Part shown: piece after piece, positions 15,002 to 22,198 of the stretch
Layout: the number at the start of each line of letters is the position of its first letter
Position numbering within the stretch: the stretch's first letter is position 1
From: CAZXEU01 sp964639665
GTDB lineage: Bacteria > Bacteroidota > Rhodothermia > Rhodothermales > Bin80
Reading direction: 5' to 3'
NCBI GenBank assembly: GCA_964639665.1
Contig: CAZXEU010000012.1
Coordinates: 1-22,198 of the forward strand
Length of the DNA: 22,198 nt
Translations under genes and position numbers: made by a program
The notes under the pieces: model-generated
Told to the model about the DNA's origin: nothing
The model's database searches: none
Seen by the model: the letters and a program-made list of their open reading frames with translations, nothing else

Positions 15002-16866
15002 CAAGCCGACCGCTCATTCTCGCACTTCTGTTCTTGGCGTGCGGGTCACGAGTTGAATCAATGGCCCAGAGCGAGCTGCCACTGGAAGTGCTCTCGCTGC
15101 TTGGGCTGGAGGCATTTGACAATCCCGCACCAAACTGGGCCCTGGCTTCGGACGTAATTTCCGACAGGCATGCCAGATGGTCGCTGGAAGCCGTGCCCGG
15201 CACAGGAGTCCTGGTAAACAGGCCGGACTTTGACGCAAGGGAAAACCTGTTCACCGCCTGGGAGCACGGCGACCTGGATCTGCGGCTGGAATTCCTGATG
15301 CCGAGCGGCTCCAATTCCGGCATTTATCTCCAGGGCCGCTACGAAGTGCAGTTGCTGGACAGCTGGCACAGTGAGCGGCCTACATTCAGCGATGTCGGCG
15401 GACTATACGAGCGCTGGGACGAGACGGCCAGCCGAGGCTACGGCGGGCGCGCCCCGCGCCACAACGCTGCACGCGCACCGGGTCTGTGGCAGGAACTTCA
15501 TATCATGTTCCAGGCACCGCGCTTTGACGATGCCGGCAGGAAGCTGCAGGACGCGCGCTTCGTTCGCGTGGCGCTAAACGGCCTCCTGGTTCACGAGAAT
15601 ATTGACGTTTCCGGTCCGACGCGCGCCAGCGCCTTCGAAGACGAGCGGCCCCTGGGACCGCTCATGATTCAGGGAGATCACGGACCGGTAGCATTGCGAA
15701 ACATTCGCTACAAGCGCCTGGGTGACGAGCTCGTAGAGGCCCGGGACATTTCCTTTGCCGTCTTTGAAGACAGGTTCGAATCCATACCTGACGTTCTTCC
15801 CGCGTCGCCGACTAGAAGTGGCCAGACAAAATCGCTTCACGAGCATGATGTAACCACACGCGAGCCCGTGCTGGTAAGCTATGAAGGCATGCTGGACATA
15901 CCGACTCAGGGACGCTACCACTTTGCCCTTACCCTGGACTGGATCACAGGTGATCCGCACTTCCAGTCCGCCCGCATTGGCGGTGCTAGACTGCAGATTG
16001 GCGGTGCGGCAATATTTGTGCACGACAGCAATTATCCCGGCGCGGAAGGTGCGGCAGAACTGGCCGCGGGCCTGCATCCATTCACGCTCGTCTACTTCAA
16101 GACCGTCGGCGGCCGTGCCTCCAGCATCTCCCTGCACGTGGAAGGGCCTGACACGCCGAGGCATGTGCTCAAGGCATCGCTCCCCGGCCTGCAGCCACCG
16201 CCTCCCATTCTCGTGGAGCCGGAGGACGAGACCCGCCTGCTCCGCAGCTTTGTCTTCCACGACGGAAAGAAGCGGACGCACGCCCTGTCCGTGGGAGATC
16301 CCGGCGGCGTGCATTACAGCCTCGATCTGGAGACGACGGCCCTTTTGTTCGTATGGCGCGGCGCCTTCCTTGATGCCACGCCCATGTGGCACAACCGGGG
16401 AAGAGACCAGGTAGCCGTACCGCGGGGCAACCTTCTGATGCTGGACGGTGCTCCGTCGTTTGCCCTGCTTCCCGATGGAGAGGCCCCGTGGCCTATTGCC
16501 TTCCCCGCGGAATTTGTCGGATACCGGCTTGACGAAGCGGGAAAGCCTACGGTCCGGTACCGGTCGGACAAGACAACGATTGAGGATCACCTGGCTCCGG
16601 CCACCGATGGACCATACCTCGTACGCACCATCCGTGCAGTAGCCGACGAGGGCACACGGTCTGTTCTCTGGGTCCGCGCAGCGGCTGCAAAGGCCGTCTC
16701 CAGGATCGGCGAGGGTACGTACTCGGTCGGACCCGGTCACTACCTGATCGAAACGGACAACGACTCCGATGTCAGGCTTCGCGAGTCTGCCGGCGGGCGC
16801 GAACTGGTCATTGCGCTTCCGCTTGAATCCGGCGAAGCATCCACAACCTATGCCATTGTCTGGTAA
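14998..16866 (+). CDS. Secreted DUF1080 (3-keto-disaccharide hydrolase-type) protein with PA14-like middle domain
   Basis: This 622-residue exported protein has a signal segment MTSRPLILALLFLACG with probable cleavage after SMA (about residue 23). A weak lipobox-like FLAC at 12-15 leaves lipidation possible. Residues about 38-241 form a DUF1080 lectin-like sandwich, marked by SGSNSGIYLQGRYEVQLLD (103-121) and QGDHGPVALRNIRYK (225-239). DUF1080 proteins include 3-keto-glycoside hydrolases. Residues about 288-395 look like a PA14-type carbohydrate-binding domain (YEGMLDIPTQGRYHFALTLD, then LQIGG and LAAGLHPFTLVYF). The remaining part (about 400-622) is an unnamed beta-rich domain. Such modules are often joined with propellers and heme domains in large Planctomycetes-type proteins; here the propeller is the next gene, 10 bases downstream. 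Substrate unknown. Confidence 0.8.
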   Translation: MTSRPLILALLFLACGSRVESMAQSELPLEVLSLLGLEAFDNPAPNWALASDVISDRHARWSLEAVPGTGVLVNRPDFDARENLFTAWEHGDLDLRLEFLMPSGSNSGIYLQGRYEVQLLDSWHSERPTFSDVGGLYERWDETASRGYGGRAPRHNAARAPGLWQELHIMFQAPRFDDAGRKLQDARFVRVALNGLLVHENIDVSGPTRASAFEDERPLGPLMIQGDHGPVALRNIRYKRLGDELVEARDISFAVFEDRFESIPDVLPASPTRSGQTKSLHEHDVTTREPVLVSYEGMLDIPTQGRYHFALTLDWITGDPHFQSARIGGARLQIGGAAIFVHDSNYPGAEGAAELAAGLHPFTLVYFKTVGGRASSISLHVEGPDTPRHVLKASLPGLQPPPPILVEPEDETRLLRSFVFHDGKKRTHALSVGDPGGVHYSLDLETTALLFVWRGAFLDATPMWHNRGRDQVAVPRGNLLMLDGAPSFALLPDGEAPWPIAFPAEFVGYRLDEAGKPTVRYRSDKTTIEDHLAPATDGPYLVRTIRAVADEGTRSVLWVRAAAAKAVSRIGEGTYSVGPGHYLIETDNDSDVRLRESAGGRELVIALPLESGEASTTYAIVW

Positions 16867-16876
16867 GCCCCCCAAA

Positions 16877-18805
16877 ATGAGAGCCCTGCCGATACTGCTC
16901 AGCATGCTGTCCGCTGCCTGTGGTGCGCTGGCGCAGCAGGAAAATGACTACTACCGGCTGTCGACGATACCTGTCCCTGAAGGCATCTTTCTTGAAGTAG
17001 GCGGCCTGGCCGCGCTTCCTGACGGACAACTGGCGGTTTCCACGAGGCGGGGCGAAGTATGGATGGTAGAGAATCCGGAAGGGGTTCAACCGCATTTCAG
17101 GCGGTTCGCGCACGGTCTGCACGAGGCCTTGGGGGCAGCTTACGTGGACGGCGCACTCGTCGTGGCCCAGCGTGGAGAGCTTACGCGCCTCGTCGATGAA
17201 ACCGGTGACGGACGAGCTGACCTGTACGAGGCCATTTACAGCTGGCCCCTTGACGGCAACTATCACGAGTACTCGTACGGACCGCTGGTGGGCCGTGACG
17301 GATCCATGACCGTGGCGCTAAACCTCGGCTGGACAGGATTCGGGGCAAGCCTGTCGCCTTGGCGCGGATGGATGCTTGCCATCCAACCCGACGGAACCAT
17401 GACACCCATCGCTGCCGGCATGAGGTCACCGGCGGGCATGGGCTTTACCATGTCCGGAGACCTGTTCTACGCCGAGAACCAGGGAGACTGGGTAGCTTCA
17501 GGCTATATCACGCACGTGGAAGCAGGCGATTTTGTGGGCAATCCGGCGGGGCTTAGGTGGGCAGGACAGGAAGCATCGCCGCTTGCCCTTTCGCCGGACG
17601 ATATCCCGGACAGCGGCGCACCCATGTTTGAAGTCGCCAGCGAGATTGAGGCGCTCAAGCTGCCAGCCGTCTGGCTGCCCCACGCCATCCTCGGCATTTC
17701 CACATCAGACATCGTGCCGGATTCCACGGACGGTGCGTTTGGTCCCTTCACCGGGCAGCTTTTCGTTGGTGACCAGGGGCACAGCAAAATCACGCGAATC
17801 TTTCTTGAAAAGGTTGACGGCATATACCAGGGTGCCGCCTTCCCATTCCGAGAGGGCTTTTCATCCGGCGTGCTGCGCCTGGCCTGGGGCAAGAGCGGCA
17901 GCCTATACGTGGGCATGACAAACCGGGGCTGGGCCTCGACGGGCAGGGAGCCCTTCGGCCTGCAGCGACTGGAGTGGACCGGCAAGGTGCCATTCGAGGT
18001 ACACGAAGTGCGGGCACAGGCGGACGGATTCGAACTTTCCTTCACAAAGCCCGTGGCCCGCACTGCAGCAGGCAGAGCCGATGCGTACCGCGTACAGAGT
18101 TTCACATACCGCTACCATTCTACGTACGGCAGCCCGCCCATACGCCGGCAGGCCCACGACATTGCCAGCGTAGCCGTCTCGCCTGATGGGCGCATAGTCC
18201 GCATAGCCGTTGTGGGATTGCGCCAGGGCTACATTTACGAAATCCTGATGCCCGGCATCCGGTCGTCCGACGAGGAGCCGCTGTTGCACGATGCGGCCTA
18301 TTACACGCTGAATCGCATCCCGGAGGGCGAGGCCCTGCCGGACGTCCCGCAGACGGCCCGGACCACGATTGCCGATGCGGAGCCGAAGTACCAGCTGGCA
18401 CGGCCGGCAGCGTGGGCGGATGGAACGACAACGGTGCTCACGATTGGCACTCGGCCGAACCTGCGTTTCGACGCGGAGGAGCTTGTAGCCGTCGCGGGAA
18501 GCCGTGTAGCACTGACGTTTGTCAACGACGACGACATGCTGCACAACCTGGTGATCACGCGCGAAGACAAGGCAGACAGCGTCGCCCTGGGTGCCCTACA
18601 GCTCGGCTTGAGCGGCCACGAACTGGCATACGTTCCCATATCGGACGATGTGCTCTTTCACACGGGCTTGCTTGAGCCTGGTGCAGAGCAAACCATATAC
18701 TTTACGGCGCCCGTTGTGCCAGGCAGCTACCCGTACGTATGCACCTTCCCGGGACATGCGACAACCATGCGAGGAATACTGCGCGTGACAGCCTCTTCTC
18801 CGTAG
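16877..18805 (+). CDS. Secreted beta-propeller protein fused to a C-terminal type-1 copper (cupredoxin) domain
   Basis: The 642-residue product has a clear signal peptide (MRALPILLSMLSAACGALA, cleavage about 19/20). Residues about 30-400 form a propeller of the sorbosone/glucose-dehydrogenase-like type, with repeated GxLxV, DGxGRADL and GQLFVGDQGHSKI blades. A linker domain (about 400-530) follows, then a cupredoxin at about 535-637. All four type-1 copper ligands are visible: His556 (MLHNLVI), Cys622, His627 (VCTFPGH) and Met631. The last domain should bind copper and shuttle electrons in the periplasm. It lies 10 bases after the DUF1080 gene, so the two are co-expressed. Whether the propeller is an enzyme or a binding module is not clear. 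An electron-transfer role with the GMC enzyme is speculation. Confidence 0.85.
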   Translation: MRALPILLSMLSAACGALAQQENDYYRLSTIPVPEGIFLEVGGLAALPDGQLAVSTRRGEVWMVENPEGVQPHFRRFAHGLHEALGAAYVDGALVVAQRGELTRLVDETGDGRADLYEAIYSWPLDGNYHEYSYGPLVGRDGSMTVALNLGWTGFGASLSPWRGWMLAIQPDGTMTPIAAGMRSPAGMGFTMSGDLFYAENQGDWVASGYITHVEAGDFVGNPAGLRWAGQEASPLALSPDDIPDSGAPMFEVASEIEALKLPAVWLPHAILGISTSDIVPDSTDGAFGPFTGQLFVGDQGHSKITRIFLEKVDGIYQGAAFPFREGFSSGVLRLAWGKSGSLYVGMTNRGWASTGREPFGLQRLEWTGKVPFEVHEVRAQADGFELSFTKPVARTAAGRADAYRVQSFTYRYHSTYGSPPIRRQAHDIASVAVSPDGRIVRIAVVGLRQGYIYEILMPGIRSSDEEPLLHDAAYYTLNRIPEGEALPDVPQTARTTIADAEPKYQLARPAAWADGTTTVLTIGTRPNLRFDAEELVAVAGSRVALTFVNDDDMLHNLVITREDKADSVALGALQLGLSGHELAYVPISDDVLFHTGLLEPGAEQTIYFTAPVVPGSYPYVCTFPGHATTMRGILRVTASSP

Positions 18806-19150
18806 CAGTACCGCCGGAAATTCGTGGGCCGATGGAACGACCAGTCGCCGTACAACTGAATCGCATTAAGGTAGCCGGAATTCGCTCGCATTCTCAGGCG
18901 CCATGTCAAGTCCGGACATTCGGCACCATGGACTGTCTGCTGCGGCCAAGCAGGCGCTGTTCTTTACGTGCCCGCAGACTATGTTTATGGTCTTGCGGCC
19001 CCAGTGCCGGGACGGACGCGGCTGTCTGAAGGCAGGTAACCGCGTTGTCCTTCCGGCGCATAATCAATGGCTGCTTTCAATATCCGGTATCTTGCCTTGC
19101 AGCACGTAGCCGCCAAGACTTGTGCCATCCCGACCGAGCGGAATAGCAGG
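18806..19150. other. Intergenic region upstream of the TonB-dependent receptor
   Basis: I see no credible gene in these 345 bases. Short frames here overlap the copper-protein gene out of frame or extend the receptor frame without signal-peptide logic. The region should hold the receptor promoter. TATGTTTA at 18980-18987 is close to the Bacteroidota -7 consensus (TAnnTTTG), with only a poor TTTG-like partner upstream. No terminator hairpin with a T-run follows the copper-protein gene. Confidence 0.4.
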
Positions 19151-21406
19151 ATGCCCGGACGCCTGTATTTCCTGACGGTGATTCTGGGTGCGCTGTTGAC
19201 ACCACCGGCATACGGGCAGGCGGCACAGGTCAGGGGATTCATCACGGATTCCGCCACGGGCGAGCCCCTGGTTAGCGTAAATGTAATCCTGCAAGATGCT
19301 GGCGGCGATCTCCGCGGAGCGGCAACGGACGGCGATGGCATCTACAGCATCACGCGTCTGGCCCCGGGTCCGTACGTGCTGCGGGCCACGTTTGTCGGGT
19401 ATACGCCCCGCGTCGACAGTCTGCAGCTGCGTGCAGGTGAGCGGCTCACACTGAACTTTGCGCTTGAAGAGTCCGGTACCGAACTCGACGAAGTCGTCGT
19501 GGAAGCCGAGCTGGAAACCGGAGCAGCGAACGTCACGGCCGGCCTGCAGGTCATCCGACCGCAGGACATCGAAGTCATTCCGAGTCCGGATATCTCGGGA
19601 GATTTGGCCAGCTTCCTTACGGCGCTGCCTGGCGTAGTCACGCTCGGGGACAGAGGAGGCCAGTTCTTTGTGCGGGGCGGGGAGCCGTCCCATAACCTTA
19701 CGATGATCGACGGCATGTACGTGCACCAGCCGTACCACATTCTCGGGTTTTATTCCGCGTTCCCTTCCGACATCATCCACCAGGCCGACATTCACACGGC
19801 AGGTTACGGCGGCCCCTATACCGGCCGAATTTCTTCCGCGATCAGCATACAGTCTCGAAACGGCAACAAGAACCGATATGCCGGCGCGGCATCCGTCTCT
19901 CCGTTTGTTAGCGGTCTGCAGTTCGAAGGCCCGCTTATCCGTGAGCGGGCCTCCATTATGGCATCGCTACGGCAGAGCGTCGTCGAGCAGGCAGCCGAGC
20001 GATACGTGGCCCAGGATATGCCCTACACATTCGGCGATGCCTTTGCAAAGGCGCACGCCGTCCTGAGCCACAACAGCCAGTTGTCTTTGAGTGCGTTGCA
20101 CACGTACGACCGTGGCAGGATTGGCCTAGTGTCGGAGGATAACATCCTGGAGTCAATTGGATGGCGCAATTCCGCAGTAGGCATTCGCTACGTCGTGCTG
20201 CCCCGCGCGCTTCCGTTCATTGCCGAGGTACAGCTGTCTTACTCGCGGCTTGAGACAGAGCAGGGTCCCCGGGCTAATCCTGTGCGGTGGTCCAGGGTCC
20301 ACGGCTTTCACTATGCGGCAAACATGACCAGCTTCTACCGCCGCACGCAGTGGAAGTGGGGATTGTACTGGCGCGCCCCGGAAATCCGCTCGGAACTCGG
20401 TGGCGTCTTCCAGAACCTGGAAATTGGCCTTAGCCGGCGCCACAAGGCGGGGCTCTACCTGGAGCCGGATTTCAACGTGACTTCTCAGCTTAGAATCCGA
20501 ACTACCCTGATCACGGAGATCTTTCCCGGCCAGCGAAACCGCACACTGTTCGAACCGCGATTCCGGCTCATCTGGGAAACCCGGCGTCACGAGGCCAGCC
20601 TGGCCGCCGGCTATTATCACCAGGAAATATTCGGGCTGAATGACAGGCGCGACGCTACCAATGTATTCACGGCCTGGCGTTCGGCACCGGAAGAAGACCT
20701 CTCCCGCGCGGTGCATGCGCTCGCCGGTTACCGCTTCCGGCCAACTCCGTGGCTGGAACTGGCCGCGGAAGGATTCTACAAGCGGTTGCGCAACCTCTTC
20801 ATTGCGGAATGGACCTCATTTCCGCGCTTCACCACCCGGTTGCAGCGCGCGGACGGACGCGTCGTGGGCCTCGAAGCACGAGCGGAATTGCGACGAAGAC
20901 GGTTCTACGGCTACGTCAACTATGGCCTCTCTTCCGTTCGATACGTTGCCAAGGAGGAGAACATTGCGCTGTGGTTTGGCGCAGAGCGGCTGGAGTTCCG
21001 CCCGCCCCATGACCGGAGGCACCAGCTAAATATCGTAGGCAATACCTCCCTGGGCGAGTACGACATCAGCCTGCGGTGGAATTTCGGTTCCGGGCGCCCC
21101 TATACGCGCGTGTACGGCTTCGACGGTTTCGTACATCTCGACGGCGTTCAGGACCTTTTTGCGGTGCGGGACGACCAGCGGGTTATATATGGCCGGCCCT
21201 TTGGCGGTGTTCTTCCGACGTACCACCGGCTTGATGCCTCTGTGGAGCGCCGGTTCGAATTTGAGCGCGGCGTTCTAGCTGCGCAAATCGGCGTCATCAA
21301 TCTCTATGACCGTCGCAACCTGTTTGCCCTGGACCTATTCACGACAGAGCGCAACTACCAGCTTCCTGTGGTTCCGACGGTGGGCTTGCGCATTGAGGTG
21401 CAATGA
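19151..21406 (+). CDS. TonB-dependent outer-membrane receptor with N-terminal carboxypeptidase-regulatory-like domain
   Basis: This 751-residue outer-membrane barrel imports a ligand using TonB energy. The signal peptide is MPGRLYFLTVILGALLTPPAYG. Residues about 26-108 form the Ig-like CarboxypepD-regulatory domain (VRGFITDSATGEPLVSVNV, DGIYSITRLAPGPYVLRATFVGY). DEVVV at 113-117 marks the TonB-box region as in SusC-type receptors. The plug follows at about 135-235 (LTALPGVVTLGDRGGQFFVRGG, MIDGMYVHQPYH). The rest is an amphipathic barrel ending in an aromatic-rich C-terminus. At 751 residues it is shorter than typical SusC proteins (about 1000) and resembles the smaller receptors paired with non-SusD lipoproteins. 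ATG 19151 was chosen because the signal begins there. Its stop overlaps the next gene's start (ATGA), so the two are coupled. The ligand is unknown. Confidence 0.92.
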   Translation: MPGRLYFLTVILGALLTPPAYGQAAQVRGFITDSATGEPLVSVNVILQDAGGDLRGAATDGDGIYSITRLAPGPYVLRATFVGYTPRVDSLQLRAGERLTLNFALEESGTELDEVVVEAELETGAANVTAGLQVIRPQDIEVIPSPDISGDLASFLTALPGVVTLGDRGGQFFVRGGEPSHNLTMIDGMYVHQPYHILGFYSAFPSDIIHQADIHTAGYGGPYTGRISSAISIQSRNGNKNRYAGAASVSPFVSGLQFEGPLIRERASIMASLRQSVVEQAAERYVAQDMPYTFGDAFAKAHAVLSHNSQLSLSALHTYDRGRIGLVSEDNILESIGWRNSAVGIRYVVLPRALPFIAEVQLSYSRLETEQGPRANPVRWSRVHGFHYAANMTSFYRRTQWKWGLYWRAPEIRSELGGVFQNLEIGLSRRHKAGLYLEPDFNVTSQLRIRTTLITEIFPGQRNRTLFEPRFRLIWETRRHEASLAAGYYHQEIFGLNDRRDATNVFTAWRSAPEEDLSRAVHALAGYRFRPTPWLELAAEGFYKRLRNLFIAEWTSFPRFTTRLQRADGRVVGLEARAELRRRRFYGYVNYGLSSVRYVAKEENIALWFGAERLEFRPPHDRRHQLNIVGNTSLGEYDISLRWNFGSGRPYTRVYGFDGFVHLDGVQDLFAVRDDQRVIYGRPFGGVLPTYHRLDASVERRFEFERGVLAAQIGVINLYDRRNLFALDLFTTERNYQLPVVPTVGLRIEVQ

Positions 21407-22198
21407 CAGAATGCAGCGACAAAGCAAGCAGGCGTTCGCGCAAGCCGCGGCTCCCGGCGCTGTTTCTGGCTGTCGCTTTGATCGCCGCGGGCTGCAGTGA
21501 ATCCGTGGACACGCGCCTGAGGATCGATTACCCGTATTCCTTGTACGGGCTCATCAATCCGAAGCTGGATACGCACGCCGTGCGCGTCTTTGAGATCAAG
21601 TCCGAAATCATGCTTGTGCGGCCGGATCCCATTGATGCAAGGGTCAGCACGACACTGCTTCAGACCGGAGAGCAATCGACGTGGCAGGACTCCGTTATTC
21701 GGCTCGCGGACGGGGACTACCGGCACGTATTCTGGTCCATGTTTTCAGCTCATGCGGGCGAGACCTACCGGCTGGAGGTGCGCCGCTCCGACGGCGAGGT
21801 TACCAGCGCCGAGACAACGATCCCGCCCCTGGTCGAACTGGAAGTGCTTGAGCCCGATACGCTGCATCCGCGCGAGGCCCTTATGCCGGTGCTTATCCGC
21901 GGGCGGCCTCCAAACATGCCGAGGATTGATGTGGAATACGTCGTCGCCGGCTTCCGCGAGGAAGGCAGCGAGGCCATATTCAAGCCCGTAACCTTCAACT
22001 ACGCGCAGCGGCCGAGCCGTGCTGACGAAGGTTACCTCCTGGAAGTCGATCTCATCGCGGACTATGCCGAGATATTTCAGAAATTCGACGACGACAACGA
22101 CGTTACCACGGATATCATCGACCTGCGCGAGATCATCGTGCGCATCCATGTCGGAGATGAGAACTGGGCCTCCCCCACCGGCTTCTTCGATGCCGACT
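21403..22198 (+). CDS. TonB-receptor-associated lipoprotein, 5' part only
   Basis: The start ATG 21403 overlaps the receptor's TGA by four bases. The frame stays open to the end of the window, with 265 codons visible. After a basic start (SRRSRKPRLPALF) comes a hydrophobic stretch and lipobox IAAGC, Cys31 being the lipidated residue. The next part (LRIDYPYSLYGLINPKLDTHAVRVFEI) resembles the opening of DUF4249-like lipoproteins. The later half aligns with the partial gene at 1-666 (YRLEVRRSDGE-TSAE, IPP, PPN). A surface or periplasmic-leaflet lipoprotein that helps the receptor capture its ligand is the likely role, taking the place SusD has in polysaccharide systems. The family name is tentative, but coupling to the receptor is plain. 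Confidence 0.83.
   Translation, partial: MTECSDKASRRSRKPRLPALFLAVALIAAGCSESVDTRLRIDYPYSLYGLINPKLDTHAVRVFEIKSEIMLVRPDPIDARVSTTLLQTGEQSTWQDSVIRLADGDYRHVFWSMFSAHAGETYRLEVRRSDGEVTSAETTIPPLVELEVLEPDTLHPREALMPVLIRGRPPNMPRIDVEYVVAGFREEGSEAIFKPVTFNYAQRPSRADEGYLLEVDLIADYAEIFQKFDDDNDVTTDIIDLREIIVRIHVGDENWASPTGFFDAD

Noticed and set aside
15773..15783. GGTTCGAATCC, a perfect tRNA T-arm-like motif
   Set aside because: It lies inside the DUF1080 coding sequence (EDRFESIP), and no acceptor, D-arm or anticodon stem can be built around it.
15574..16905. 443-codon open frame on the minus strand
   Set aside because: It is fully antisense to the DUF1080 gene, has no recognisable motif, and has the composition of a shadow frame in GC-rich DNA.
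1..22198. CRISPR arrays, insertion sequences, integrases or defence genes
   Set aside because: I saw no regularly spaced repeats, no terminal inverted repeats with transposase motifs, and no nuclease or helicase genes of defence type.

Overview
The window is about 22 kb of GC-rich bacterial DNA. It most likely comes from the Bacteroidota/Rhodothermota side of the tree. The evidence is a TonB-dependent receptor with an N-terminal carboxypeptidase-regulatory-like domain and a DEVVV segment, paired with a surface-type lipoprotein, together with the weak or absent Shine-Dalgarno sequences in front of most ATG starts. This placement is inference; there is no rRNA or other marker gene here.

Layout. 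(1) 1-666 is the 3' end of a lipoprotein-family gene whose paralogue closes the window. (2) 887-2335 is a lone group II PLP decarboxylase of the aromatic-L-amino-acid type. (3) 4839-2546 on the minus strand is a two-gene operon: a GMC flavoprotein dehydrogenase and its Tat-exported gluconate-dehydrogenase-subunit-3-like partner. (4) 5166-5375 is a cold-shock protein. (5) 5376-6603 and 7798-8491 are gene-poor stretches on either side of a TlpA-like thioredoxin lipoprotein (6604-7797). (6) 8492-18805 is a divergent carbohydrate locus. Its minus arm holds a Tat-exported sugar isomerase/epimerase-like TIM barrel and a zinc-type dehydrogenase. Its plus arm holds an N-acylglucosamine 2-epimerase family enzyme, an SSS sodium:solute symporter, three small overlapping membrane-protein genes, an amidohydrolase, a secreted DUF1080-type protein and a secreted beta-propeller/cupredoxin protein. 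(7) 19151-22198 is a TonB-dependent receptor overlapping its lipoprotein partner, which runs off the end.

How the genes may work together (inference). The receptor/lipoprotein pair imports a ligand across the outer membrane. Exported GMC dehydrogenase, DUF1080-type hydrolase and TIM-barrel enzyme are the gene types associated with oxidation of sugars or glycosides to 3-keto derivatives and their cleavage. The symporter then brings a product into the cytoplasm, where the epimerase, dehydrogenase and amidohydrolase can act. No cytochrome c partner for the GMC enzyme is present in the window, while a type-1 copper domain is.

The most distinctive points are the three-gene nest of tiny membrane proteins behind the symporter (13393-13936), the apparent ATC start codon of the TIM-barrel gene (10380), a perfect 8-bp hairpin in the GMC leader (4867-4885), a chain of two mini-ORFs leading into the DUF1080 gene (14949-15001), and the propeller-cupredoxin fusion. 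I found no RNA genes, insertion sequences or CRISPR arrays.
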